Shown here: piece by piece, positions 1-7,692 of the stretch | Numbering within the stretch: position 1 is the stretch's first letter | Layout of the letters: each line of letters starts with the position of its first letter | Source of the DNA: Gemmatimonadales bacterium | Lineage (GTDB): Bacteria; Gemmatimonadota; Gemmatimonadetes; Gemmatimonadales; GWC2-71-9 | DNA: 64,000 bases | Assembly: GCA_036265815.1 (NCBI GenBank) | Contig: DATAOI010000030.1 | Coordinates: 1 to 64,000 of the forward strand | Direction: 5' to 3' | Made by a program: the position numbers and the translations under genes | The notes under the pieces: generated by a model | Seen by the model: the letters and a program-made list of their open reading frames with translations, nothing else | What the model was told of the DNA's origin: nothing | Databases searched by the model: none

Positions 1-135
1 CACCGGAACCCAGGGCAGCTCCAGGCGCCTGCGTTTGATCTCAGCGTTGCGTTCCGCGTGCTCCGCCTCCAGCTTGGCCAGCTCGTCGCGCGCGGCCTGC
101 CACTCCGCGCGGGTACCGATCTTGTGATCAGTCAT
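1..135 (-). CDS. DUF899-family thioredoxin-like protein, N-terminal fragment
   Basis: Only the first 45 codons are in the window; the gene runs off the left edge. The N-terminus reads MTDHKIGTRAEWQAARDELA and continues to a RRLELPWVPV stretch. This pattern (a GTR-EW-AAR start, a charged helix, then ELPWV-V) is typical of DUF899 proteins, a thioredoxin-like family of uncertain function. The first residues are strongly helical and charged. A purine-rich stretch (AAGGGTGA) lies a few bases before the ATG. The thioredoxin-like core is outside the window, so function cannot be judged further. Confidence 0.75.
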   Translation of the reverse strand, partial: MTDHKIGTRAEWQAARDELAKLEAEHAERNAEIKRRRLELPWVPV

Positions 136-332
136 CGCTTCACCCTTTCCGGTTGGATTCGCAGCCCCTCCATGCCCACGACGAACGAGGGATCATGAGT
201 TCGACATGGGGAGGCTTGGCAGGCGGGACGGCCGCCATTGACCCCCGGAATCGGGCATCTCCCGGGCGGCAGCGCTCCGGCGGCAGGGGCGCGAGGCGGA
301 GGCGAGGTCGGTGGAAGCGGACGCCACTTCGC

Positions 333-360
333 TTGACACCGCGTCCTCGAGGCATACGCT
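333..360 (+). promoter_or_regulatory. Candidate sigma70-type promoter (TTGACA-16-TACGCT)
   Basis: A perfect -35 hexamer TTGACA at 333-338 is followed after 16 bases by TACGCT at 355-360. It lies about 70 bases before the small membrane protein gene starting at 433. The rest of 136-432 shows no convincing gene. Confidence 0.4.
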
Positions 361-432
361 GTATCACAAAGTACGTGGCATTCTATCATCAACACGCGGA
401 ATGCGCATCCGATTGAGCGCCGGGAGGTAGTC

Positions 433-918
433 ATGAAGAAGGGGGCGCGACGCATCCGCGGGGCAATCGGAATGGGCCTCGCCTGGGGAGCAGCAGGGTT
501 TGGTGCAGGCATCTTGCTGGCGCGGGTGCCCGGTTTCTACTCCGACCTCCCGTTTGCCCTCCTGTTTGCTCCGCTCGGCTTTTGTGCCGGCATCATATTC
601 TCCGGAATCCTCGTGGGTATCGAGCGCCGTCGCGGGTTTGATCGCATGTCGCTTTCGCGCTTTGTGGGGTGGGGCGCCGTGAGTGGGCTTCTGCTGTCCG
701 GGATCTTCGTTGTCGGCGCGGCCCTTCGGGGGCAGAGCTTGTGGGGAGAGTTCCTGGTGTTCGGTCCCGCGCTCGCCACGGCGAGCGCGGTCTGCGCTGC
801 TGGTTCGCTGGCCGTGGCCAGACGGGCCGAAAGGCGAGAACTCCCCGGCCCCAGTGCGGATCCGGCCGAGGACGAACTTACCGGGGACGAAATGCGGGAA
901 CTACTCGGGCGCGACTGA
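433..918 (+). CDS. Small integral membrane protein of unknown function
   Basis: This 161-residue protein has about four hydrophobic helices (roughly residues 10-30, 40-62, 78-98 and 106-127). A charged, acidic C-terminal tail rich in Glu and Asp probably faces the cytoplasm. The start is well supported by a GGGAGGT ribosome binding site a few bases before the ATG. I do not recognise a family. It stands alone between non-coding stretches in the accessory left end and resembles other small lineage-specific membrane proteins. No catalytic motif is visible. Confidence 0.6.
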   Translation: MKKGARRIRGAIGMGLAWGAAGFGAGILLARVPGFYSDLPFALLFAPLGFCAGIIFSGILVGIERRRGFDRMSLSRFVGWGAVSGLLLSGIFVVGAALRGQSLWGEFLVFGPALATASAVCAAGSLAVARRAERRELPGPSADPAEDELTGDEMRELLGRD

Positions 919-1146
919 GATGTCCGCGTGGCTCCAACCCGCCGCTTCGAAGGGCGTTGCTCATCCAGAGGTGGATGGTGGCAGGGACGCCTAACGACAT
1001 TCGCATCAGCTGCAAGCCATCGTGCCGGCGTCCGCACAATGTACGTTCCGCAGCGCGCTCAAGGCGGGATGCGCCCGCAGGGAAGGTGGCCCCCACTCGG
1101 CCTGGCGGCTGCATCCGCGGGTGAGGCTGTACCTCGCTCGGATGCC
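919..1146. other. Non-coding spacer with an integron-like half motif
   Basis: No supported gene was seen in these 228 bases. GCCTAAC at 989-995, followed by a CATCAGCTGCA stretch, resembles the left half of an integron attC site. No matching GTTRRRY right half was found within about 150 bases, so this is not called an attC. Confidence 0.3.
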
Positions 1147-1467
1147 TCAATCACCACGACCATCCGGTGCGGCCGGCGAGCTCAAGAGGATCCCGAGGAT
1201 CGCGCCCCACAGGATGCCGTTTAGGGGGAACGTGAGAGACACAAGCGCCGCATATTCACCCAGACCGCCCCGGAGCCCTAACGCCTGAACGACAGGTATA
1301 GCGGCGAACAGAGCGGGGAACCCCACGACGACCAACGAGTACCCCAGGAGCTCGGTGAACTCGTTGACCCGTGTCCCAAGCGCGATATAGACCACCGCCA
1401 AGGTTATGCCGGCGAGAACCCCAATTCTGGCGCCTCGCCACATCCTGCGCCCGATGTGTGCATCCAA
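1147..1467 (-). CDS. Small membrane protein of unknown function
   Basis: This 106-residue protein has about three hydrophobic segments (roughly residues 13-30, 40-62 and 72-95), a basic N-terminus and a short polar C-terminus. TTG at 1465-1467 is preferred as start because a GGAGG site sits five bases upstream of it. The first in-frame ATG, eight codons later, lacks such a site. No family is recognised. It lies in the accessory left end and is probably cotranscribed with nothing obvious. Confidence 0.5.
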   Translation of the reverse strand: MDAHIGRRMWRGARIGVLAGITLAVVYIALGTRVNEFTELLGYSLVVVGFPALFAAIPVVQALGLRGGLGEYAALVSLTFPLNGILWGAILGILLSSPAAPDGRGD

Positions 1468-1545
1468 GAGCGCCTCCGGTCACGGACCATACAAGCCACG
1501 TCAGGTTCGAAGTCGTTGTGGTGCGCTCGGGTTCTCCCCGCGGGC

Positions 1546-1845
1546 TCAGCGCGTTGCCTCCAGGTACAGGTATAGGCCAAACCCGCCCACCCCTGCTCCC
1601 GCGATCGTGATCAGATCCTCGTCTACGAGCAGCCCCGTCACTATGCCCGCTGCCCCCACGATCATCAGGATCTCTCCTTGGCGTCGGTTACCACGGGCCC
1701 GCTGGATCATCAGTGTCCCAGTAGGAGTATCGCGCTTGAACGGCTGGCTCGCCGGCAATCGAAGCTGGGCGCTGGCCACCAGCAGCTCCGGATTGAGTGC
1801 GATTCGCGGCAAGGCCATCGCTTGCGCCGTCAGTCTGCTGCCCAA
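1546..1845 (-). CDS. Small hypothetical protein with C-terminal hydrophobic segments
   Basis: This 99-residue reading frame starts at TTG. A polar first half contains a PTGTLMIQR-like stretch, and a Gly-rich hydrophobic C-terminus (about residues 58-95) could span the membrane twice. No ribosome binding site supports the TTG. The frame stays open upstream for about 19 codons to a TGA at 1903-1905 without a better start, so this may be a remnant of a longer gene. Composition looks coding. The family is not recognised. Confidence 0.35.
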   Translation of the reverse strand: MGSRLTAQAMALPRIALNPELLVASAQLRLPASQPFKRDTPTGTLMIQRARGNRRQGEILMIVGAAGIVTGLLVDEDLITIAGAGVGGFGLYLYLEATR

Positions 1846-1929
1846 CCATAAATAGACTTCGGCCCCGCGCAGAGCTCGTCGTTTCCCCGAAAGGTTAGAG
1901 TGTCATCGGTCTCTTCGCGGATCATCAGG

Positions 1930-2253
1930 ATGCCGGTGACTGCCGAACTGCCCCAGCGGTTCTACGAGGTGCTGGGCGACGACATTGCGAACGAGCTCGT
2001 GGACTGGTTCAATGCCGTGGACGTGACCTACCGCACCGAGCTGCGCGATCTGAACGAGCTGAACTTCGCGCGCTTCGACGCCAGACTGGAGCGGCGAATC
2101 GCGGATCTGCGCACCGCACTCGCGGATCAGCGCACCGCACTCGCGGATCAGCGCACCGAGCTGGTCCGCTGGATGTTGGGCTTCTGGGCCACGACCCTGC
2201 TGGCGCTGGCTGGCCAGTGTTCGCGCTGCGCCCCTAATTCGTCCACGATCTGA
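1930..2253 (+). CDS. Short coiled-coil protein with C-terminal hydrophobic helix, probably frameshifted at its end
   Basis: ATG at 1930 is chosen (107 residues); GTG at 1900 is an in-frame alternative. The protein begins with a helical domain (PQRFYEVLGDDIANELVDW), followed by a charged coiled coil with a tandem RTALADQ repeat and a hydrophobic segment near WMLGFWATTLLALAG. After that segment the sequence turns Cys/Ser/Asn-rich, which is unusual for such tails. Shifting the frame by one base near 2213 instead gives VFALRP and a stop, which continues the membrane helix. A one-base deletion there is likely. Small coiled-coil proteins with a C-terminal helix of this kind are common and uncharacterised. 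Confidence 0.5.
   Translation: MPVTAELPQRFYEVLGDDIANELVDWFNAVDVTYRTELRDLNELNFARFDARLERRIADLRTALADQRTALADQRTELVRWMLGFWATTLLALAGQCSRCAPNSSTI
2110..2151 (+). repeat. Perfect 21-bp tandem repeat inside the coiled-coil gene
   Basis: Two identical 21-base units (2110-2130 and 2131-2151) encode RTALADQ twice in frame, and a diverged third copy (RTELV...) follows. Copy-number change would keep the reading frame and lengthen the coiled coil by two heptads at most per event. Confidence 0.85.
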
Positions 2254-2530
2254 AAATCGCCTGCCTACGATGGCGCATGGTGCTGTCGTGCCGCGTCGTT
2301 CGATGGGCGGGTCTACCGTTGTGGCTCATAAACCAGTTGAGGTGAGTATCGTAACACCCCATGCAGTAGTAGTTTGCATAATGGCTATGAGCCGCTATCA
2401 GCCACACTGATCACCCGCTCGCGAACCAACGTCAACCCGCACGTCCGCCCCTCTCCCGCTACTACTGACCCTACCAATACCCCCCGCTCACCGGTAAATT
2501 CTCCGGTTTCCCGGCGACCACGGAGACTCG
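2254..2530. other. Gene-free spacer before the housekeeping cluster
   Basis: I see no supported gene. The stretch around 2330-2400 is visibly more AT-rich than its surroundings. It marks the boundary between the accessory left end and the core operon starting with yicC. TAAATT at 2495-2500 could be a -10 box for yicC, but no good -35 box accompanies it. Confidence 0.4.
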
Positions 2531-3406
2531 TTGCCCTACAGCATGACGGGGTTCGGCGCGGCAGAGGGCACGGCCGCGGGCGGGCGGCTCCGGATCGAGA
2601 TCCGGACGGTGAACCACCGCCACTTCAATCTGGCCGCCAAGCTCCCGGCCGACTTGGCCGCCCTGGAAGGCGAGCTGCGCGAGCGGCTCCGACGCGACTT
2701 CGACCGGGGGCACGTCGCCGTCCACGGACGCTGGACCGAATATCCCGAGCGCACCGGCGGCTTCGGCATCGACCTGGAGCGCGCCCGCCTGGTGACCACG
2801 CGGCTCAAGGAGCTGCAGTCCGCCCTCGGGCTCGCCGGCGAGGTGACGGTGGAGCTGGTGGCGCGCCAGCCCGACGTCCTCTCCACCACCAGCAACGCCG
2901 CGCTGGAGGTCTCCTGGTCCGAGGTCGAGCCGATCGTCGCGCAGGCGAGTGCCGACTGCCGGGCAATGCGGGCCCATGAGGGCGAGGCGCTCGCTGTGGA
3001 GCTGCGTCACCGACTGGATCTGCTGGAGAGCTCCGGACAACGCATCGCCGAATGGGCGCCGGGCCGGCTGCTGCGAGAGCGGGATCGGCTCCGCGCCGCG
3101 GTGACGGAGCTGCTGGACGGCCGGGTGGTGGATGAAGGGCGGCTGGCGCAGGAGATCGCCTTTCAGGCCGACCGGCTCGACATCACCGAAGAGCTAGTGC
3201 GGTTCCGGGCCCATCTCGCGGCGGTGCGCGAGGCGCTCGCCGTGGACCGCCCCGTCGGTAAGCAGCTCGGCTTCCTGGCGCAGGAGCTGGGGCGCGAGGT
3301 CAACACGATGGGCTCCAAGGCCAATGACGCGGAGATCGCCCAGGAGGTCATCGCCATGAAGGGCGAGCTCGAGAAGTTCAGGGAACAGCTCGAGAATCTG
3401 GAGTGA
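2531..3406 (+). CDS. yicC: YicC family endoribonuclease
   Basis: This 291-residue YicC/YloC protein starts at TTG, giving the family N-terminus M-YSMTGFG. The signature PYSMTGFG, the middle NHRHFN motif and the C-terminal ELGREVNTMGSKAND block are all present. Length matches the family (about 290). YicC proteins are metal-dependent endoribonucleases that act on RNA, including some small RNAs. The stop codon overlaps the gmk start by four bases (GTGA), so the two are translationally coupled, a common neighbour pair in many phyla. Confidence 0.93.
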   Translation: MPYSMTGFGAAEGTAAGGRLRIEIRTVNHRHFNLAAKLPADLAALEGELRERLRRDFDRGHVAVHGRWTEYPERTGGFGIDLERARLVTTRLKELQSALGLAGEVTVELVARQPDVLSTTSNAALEVSWSEVEPIVAQASADCRAMRAHEGEALAVELRHRLDLLESSGQRIAEWAPGRLLRERDRLRAAVTELLDGRVVDEGRLAQEIAFQADRLDITEELVRFRAHLAAVREALAVDRPVGKQLGFLAQELGREVNTMGSKANDAEIAQEVIAMKGELEKFREQLENLE

Positions 3407-4059
3407 GACCATTCCTCCTCGTCCTCTCCGCGCCTTCGGGGGGCGGGAAGAGCACCATCGCGAAGCAGTTGCTGAACGCCCGCGACGATCTCGGCTACTC
3501 GGTCTCCGCCACTACCCGCGCGATGCGGAACGGGGAGCGCGACGGGGTGGACTACCACTTCGTGACCCGGGCGGAGTTTCTCCGCCGGGTCGAAGCGGGC
3601 GAGTTTCTCGAGTGGGCCACCTACGCCGGCGAGCTCTACGGCACGCTCAGGAGCGAGATCGAGCGGATTTTCGGCGAGGGACGGATCGCGGTGCTGGACG
3701 TGGAGATCGAAGGGTCGCGTCAGATCCGGTCGAGCTTTCCCAACTCGCTGCATCTGTTCGTGCTGCCTCCCTCGGCCGAGGTGCTCGTGGGGCGGCTGAC
3801 CGGCCGGAATACCGAGCCGGCCGCCGTGGTTCGCGAGCGGATCGCCCGAGCGGCGGACGAGCTGGCCGCGGTGGTCGAGTACGATTACGCGATTCTCAAC
3901 GAGGATCTGGTGGTGGCCGTCTCGCAGGTGGCCGCGATCCTCGAAGCGGAAGCCCGGCGCGTCCCCCGGCAGGACGGGCTGCCCGGATTCATCGACCGCC
4001 TGCGCCGCGACGTGATCGCGGCGGCGGCGCGGATCGCAGTCACGGACGTCACTTCGTAA
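3403..4059 (+). CDS. gmk: Guanylate kinase
   Basis: This 218-residue protein phosphorylates GMP to GDP with ATP. The P-loop SAPSGGGKST is near residue 10, the GMP-binding region contains the conserved STTRAMRNGERDGVDYHF-like segment (here SATTRAMRNGE), and the lid follows around residue 130-150 (TGRNTE...VVRERI). The GTG start overlaps the yicC stop. The C-terminus is somewhat extended and Arg/Ala-rich relative to the usual 200 residues. It sits upstream of rpoZ, the classical gmk-rpoZ order. Confidence 0.95.
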   Translation: MRPFLLVLSAPSGGGKSTIAKQLLNARDDLGYSVSATTRAMRNGERDGVDYHFVTRAEFLRRVEAGEFLEWATYAGELYGTLRSEIERIFGEGRIAVLDVEIEGSRQIRSSFPNSLHLFVLPPSAEVLVGRLTGRNTEPAAVVRERIARAADELAAVVEYDYAILNEDLVVAVSQVAAILEAEARRVPRQDGLPGFIDRLRRDVIAAAARIAVTDVTS

Positions 4060-4082
4060 CGGTTACCTCGTAAGGAGTCACG

Positions 4083-4295
4083 ATGCGGATCATCACTCCC
4101 GCGGAAGTCGCCAAGCAGGCCGGCAACAAGTATCTGGGTGTGCTGGTGGCGGCCAAGTTCGCCCGCTACCTGAACGAGTTTCCCAAGGACCAGCTCGCGA
4201 CGGCCGGAGAGAAGCTCACCACCAAGTCGATGCAGGCGCTGGTGGAAGGTGAGCTCAACTACAAGCTCGTCCGCCGCCGTCGCTCCGAGGCGTGA
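4083..4295 (+). CDS. rpoZ: RNA polymerase omega subunit
   Basis: This 70-residue protein matches the Rpb6/omega family: an N-terminal segment ending in NKYLGVLVAAKFAR and a C-terminal TTKSMQALVEGEL region. Omega binds the beta-prime subunit and helps assemble RNA polymerase. A strong AAGGAG ribosome binding site lies five bases before the ATG. The stop codon overlaps the coaBC start by four bases. The gmk-rpoZ-coaBC order supports the assignment despite the short length. Confidence 0.93.
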   Translation: MRIITPAEVAKQAGNKYLGVLVAAKFARYLNEFPKDQLATAGEKLTTKSMQALVEGELNYKLVRRRRSEA

Positions 4296-5494
4296 GCCCG
4301 TGGGCCGGCCGGCGCGTCCTCCTCGGCGTCTCCGGCGGGATCGCCTGCTATAAGAGCTGCACGCTCGCCCGGCGGCTGGCTGAGGCGGGCGCGCAGGTCG
4401 ATGTCGTGCTCACGCAGGGAGCCGGGGAGTTCGTGCGGCCGGTCACCTTCGCGGCGCTCACCGGGCGCCCCGTCCTTTCCTCTATATGGGAGCCGGACGG
4501 GGCGCTCTCGCACGTCCGGCTGGGACAGGACGCCGAGCTCATCATAGTCGCGCCGGCCACGGCCCATCTCATCGCCCGGATGGCGCAGGGCCTCGCGGAC
4601 GACCTGCTGACCACGCTGCTGCTGGCCGCCGCCGCCCCGGTGCTGCTGGCGCCGGCAATGAACGACGCGATGTTCGCCCACCCGCAGACCCAGGCGAACC
4701 TGGAGCGGCTCCGCACCCGCGGTGTGGCCATCGTCGGCCCGGAGATCGGCGCGCTGGCCGAGGGACCGTCGGAGCGGCCGGGCAGGATGAGCGAGCCGGA
4801 GACGATCCTGGCCCATGCGGCCCGTGCCATTCGGGGCCGCGGACCGCTGGCCGGCCGGCGCGTGGTGGTGACCGCCGGGCCCACCCGCGAGTCGATCGAC
4901 CCGGTGCGGGTAGTGACCAACCGGTCCAGCGGCAAGATGGGGTACCGGCTGGCGGAGGCAGCGTGGGAACGAGGTGCCGCGGTGGTACTGATCTCCGGCC
5001 CGGTGGCGCTGCCGCCGCCGGTCGGCGTCGCCGTGCGCCGGGTGGAGAGCACCAGCGAGCTGGAGGCGGCCGTGCGGAGCGAGCTGCCCGCCGCCGACGT
5101 GCTGGTGATGGCCGCGGCCCCAGCCGACTTTCGGCCCAGCAGCCCGAGCGAGAGCAAGCGCGCGCGGGTGGACGGCGCGCTCGCGGTGCCGATGGAGCCG
5201 ACCGAGGACATCCTGAGCGCCACGCGGGGCCTGCGGAAGACCGGCAGCGTCATCGTGGGGTTCGCGCTGGAGACCGGCGACGCGCTCGCCAAGGGACGCG
5301 CCAAGCTGGAGCGGAAGGATCTGGATCTCATCGTGGTGAACGACGCGCTCGAGCCCGGGGCCGGGTTCGAGGTCGATACCAACCGCGTTGCCCTACTGGG
5401 CCGGGATGGCGCGGCGCGCATTCTCCCGCTGCAGTCCAAGCGAGAGGTGGCCGACGCGATCCTGGATGCCGTGGAGCTGACCCTTGGCCGATGA
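4292..5494 (+). CDS. coaBC: Bifunctional phosphopantothenoylcysteine decarboxylase / phosphopantothenate-cysteine ligase
   Basis: This 400-residue bifunctional enzyme carries out two consecutive steps of coenzyme A synthesis. The N-terminal CoaC flavoprotein domain (about 1-185) has GVSGGIACYKS, the flavin-site APAT and the PAMN motif. The C-terminal CoaB ligase domain (about 190-400) has TAGPTRESIDPVR, the VTNRSSGKMGY nucleotide-binding loop and FALET. The GTG start overlaps the rpoZ stop. The end overlaps the next gene by 11 bases. Length is normal for the family. Confidence 0.95.
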   Translation: MSPWAGRRVLLGVSGGIACYKSCTLARRLAEAGAQVDVVLTQGAGEFVRPVTFAALTGRPVLSSIWEPDGALSHVRLGQDAELIIVAPATAHLIARMAQGLADDLLTTLLLAAAAPVLLAPAMNDAMFAHPQTQANLERLRTRGVAIVGPEIGALAEGPSERPGRMSEPETILAHAARAIRGRGPLAGRRVVVTAGPTRESIDPVRVVTNRSSGKMGYRLAEAAWERGAAVVLISGPVALPPPVGVAVRRVESTSELEAAVRSELPAADVLVMAAAPADFRPSSPSESKRARVDGALAVPMEPTEDILSATRGLRKTGSVIVGFALETGDALAKGRAKLERKDLDLIVVNDALEPGAGFEVDTNRVALLGRDGAARILPLQSKREVADAILDAVELTLGR

Positions 5495-6284
5495 GTGGCG
5501 GCGCTATCTTGCCCAGCAGGCCGAGCTCGGCGGCGCCGAGATCATCCTGAGCGCCGCCCTGCGGAGCGCCGCGGCGCGGGAGCAAGGTATGGCGAATGAA
5601 TCGGCGGCACCGCCGGCCGAGGAATCGACGCTGGAAGGTGGGGCCAAGTGGCGAAAGGGCGCGCCGCCCATTCCAGGCCCGGGACTCGCCGTGACCTCGC
5701 CCGAGCCGATCCTGCTGGGGAACGATCTGGCGGCGCTGGGAAGCCTCGAGGCGGTAGCGGAGCGCATCCGCACGACCTACTGTTGCGAGCTCTGCCCCCA
5801 TCGCACCAACGCGGTCCCCGGCGAGGGAAACGCCGAGGCCCGGCTGGTGCTGGTGGGCGAAGGACCCGGCGCCACCGAGGACGCCAGCGGGCGTCCGTTC
5901 GTGGGCCAGGCGGGCCGGCTGCTCGACTCCATTCTCGAGGCTATTGAAGTCCCGCGGACTTCGGTGTACATCACCAATATCGTGAAATGCCGGCCTCCTC
6001 AGAACAGGAAGCCGCTGCCGGATGAGATCGCAGCCTGCATTCCGTATCTGCACCGCCAACTGGAGCTCATCCGTCCCAAGGTGATCGTCGCCATGGGCGG
6101 CACCGCCGGCGAGTCGCTGCTCGGTGTGAGGAAGAGTCTCGGCGAGCTCCGCGGCAAGGTGCACACGTACAACGGCATCCCGCTGATCGCGACGTACCAT
6201 CCCGCGGCACTGCTCCGCAACCCGAACTGGAAGAAGCCGACCTGGGATGACGTCCGTATCGCCCGACAACTTCTCGACCGCTGA
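5484..6284 (+). CDS. Uracil-DNA glycosylase, iron-sulfur family (type 4/5-like)
   Basis: This 266-residue base-excision repair enzyme removes uracil from DNA. The catalytic domain begins near residue 85. It has four cysteines suited to a 4Fe-4S cluster (C-C-E-L-C, then VKC and AAC), the GEGPGATED active-site motif 1, FVGQAGRLLD, NIVKCRPPQ and the HPAALLRNP motif. GEGPG with Glu-Asp following points to family 4. The first 80 residues are an Ala/Glu-rich extension of no known fold; ATG at 5589 is an alternative start within it. The TTG start overlaps coaBC by 11 bases. Confidence 0.9.
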   Translation: MADEWRRYLAQQAELGGAEIILSAALRSAAAREQGMANESAAPPAEESTLEGGAKWRKGAPPIPGPGLAVTSPEPILLGNDLAALGSLEAVAERIRTTYCCELCPHRTNAVPGEGNAEARLVLVGEGPGATEDASGRPFVGQAGRLLDSILEAIEVPRTSVYITNIVKCRPPQNRKPLPDEIAACIPYLHRQLELIRPKVIVAMGGTAGESLLGVRKSLGELRGKVHTYNGIPLIATYHPAALLRNPNWKKPTWDDVRIARQLLDR

Positions 6285-7626
6285 TCCCTACGTCGGCCGC
6301 TCGGCTCCCTGGAGTCAGGAGGCGGAGCAGGCCGTGCTCGGGGCCATGCTGCTGGACCAGGACGCCGCGCTCCGCGCGGCGGAGCTGGTCGACGATTCCA
6401 TGTTCTACCGGGAGGGGCACCGGCGCCTCTTCCGCGCCATGCTCGCCCTCACCGAGCGCCGGGTGGTCATCGACCACATCACCCTGCGCGACGAGCTGCT
6501 CCGCCGGGGCGACCTGGAGACCGCGGGCGGCCACGAGTACCTGGCCGAGCTGGTGGACGCGGTGCCCACCGCGGCCAACCTCGAGTTCCACGCCAAGATC
6601 GTCCGCGACAAGGCGGTGCTCCGCCGCCTGATCGAGGCGTCCACCTCGATCATCACCGAGGCCTACGACGGGCACTCGACCGCGAACGATCTCCTCGATG
6701 TCGCCGAATCCAAGATCTTCCAGATCTCCCAGCAGCGGGGGAACGACGGGTTCACCCGGATCAAGGAGATGCTTTGGCCCACGATGGAGCGCATCGAAAC
6801 GCTCCAGCGCAGCGGCAAAGCGATTACCGGGGTGCCGAGCGGGTTCATAGATTTGGATTCGCTGACGTCGGGCTTCCAGGCGTCCGAGCTGGTGGTGGTG
6901 GCCGCTCGCCCGTCGATGGGTAAGACAGCGTTCTGTCTCAACATCGCGGCCAACGCGGCGGCGGAGGGGCAGGGGGTCGCCATCTTCTCGCTGGAGATGT
7001 CGAAGGAATCGCTGGTCCAGCGCATGCTCACGGCCACGGCCCGGGTCGACAGCCACCGGGTCCGCCAGGGTACTCTGCGGGATTCGGACTTCACCCAGTT
7101 GGCGCGGGCGGCGGGCATCCTGCAGACCTACCAGCTCTGGATCGACGACACTCCCTCGCTCACCCTGCTGGAGATGCGCTCCAAGGCGCGCCGGCTCAAG
7201 ATCGACAACGATCTCAGGCTGGTCGTCGTGGACTACCTGCAGCTCATGCGAAGCCCGGAGCGGGCGGAGAACCGGGTGCAGGAGATCTCCGACATCTCCC
7301 GCTCGCTCAAGGCGCTGGCCCGGGAGCTGGAGATTCCGGTCATCGCGCTCTCCCAGCTCTCCCGCGCGTCGGAGCAGCGGGGCGGCGAGCGCAAGCCGAT
7401 CCTCTCCGACCTACGCGACTCCGGCGCTATCGAGCAGGACGCCGACCTGGTCCTCTTCATCCACCGGCCCGAGTACTACGATCGGGAGGACGAATCCAAG
7501 AAGGGCGTGGCGGAAGTGATGCTGGCCAAGAACCGCAACGGCCCCACGGGAGACGTGCAGCTCCGGTTCGTGCGGGAGTACACCCGGTTCGACAATCTGT
7601 CGACGCGGGAGGAGCCGGACGGGTGA
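6247..7626 (+). CDS. dnaB: Replicative DNA helicase DnaB
   Basis: This 459-residue hexameric helicase unwinds DNA at the replication fork. The N-terminal helical domain starts after PWSQEAEQAVLGAML, where DnaB proteins typically begin. The RecA-like C-terminal domain has Walker A ARPSMGKTAF (about residue 220), the SLEMSKESLVQRM motif, Walker B VVDYLQLM and the DLRDSGAIEQDAD sensor region. There is no intein. The proposed ATG start overlaps the glycosylase gene by 38 bases; a slightly later start is possible, but little conserved sequence depends on it. Confidence 0.95.
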   Translation: MTSVSPDNFSTADPYVGRSAPWSQEAEQAVLGAMLLDQDAALRAAELVDDSMFYREGHRRLFRAMLALTERRVVIDHITLRDELLRRGDLETAGGHEYLAELVDAVPTAANLEFHAKIVRDKAVLRRLIEASTSIITEAYDGHSTANDLLDVAESKIFQISQQRGNDGFTRIKEMLWPTMERIETLQRSGKAITGVPSGFIDLDSLTSGFQASELVVVAARPSMGKTAFCLNIAANAAAEGQGVAIFSLEMSKESLVQRMLTATARVDSHRVRQGTLRDSDFTQLARAAGILQTYQLWIDDTPSLTLLEMRSKARRLKIDNDLRLVVVDYLQLMRSPERAENRVQEISDISRSLKALARELEIPVIALSQLSRASEQRGGERKPILSDLRDSGAIEQDADLVLFIHRPEYYDREDESKKGVAEVMLAKNRNGPTGDVQLRFVREYTRFDNLSTREEPDG

Positions 7627-7644
7627 GGGTCCGCGGGCGGACAA

Positions 7645-7670
7645 GGTCCCTCGCTTCGCTCAGCGTGACA
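7645..7670 (+). repeat. Short intergenic dispersed-type repeat (GGTCCCTCGCTTCGCTCAGC-GTGACA)
   Basis: Between dnaB and radA lies a stretch ending CTTCGCTCAGCGTGACA. Its reverse complement (TGTCACGCTGAGCGAAGCGA...) has the look of a short repeat I recall from intergenic regions of many environmental bacterial genomes. A related copy in the opposite orientation begins at 18864. Confidence 0.5.
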
Positions 7671-7692
7671 TCTCTAATCCATACGGCCACCG

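Noticed and set aside
985-1150. A possible integron attC site beginning GCCTAAC
   Set aside because: The left half is suggestive, but no GTTRRRY right half exists within about 150 bases on either orientation, so a complete attC cannot be drawn.
2316-2380. A GTGGCTCATAAACCA stretch resembling the anticodon arm of a methionine tRNA
   Set aside because: The anticodon stem does not pair, no T-arm sequence of the GGTTCGAAT type follows, and no acceptor stem can be formed.
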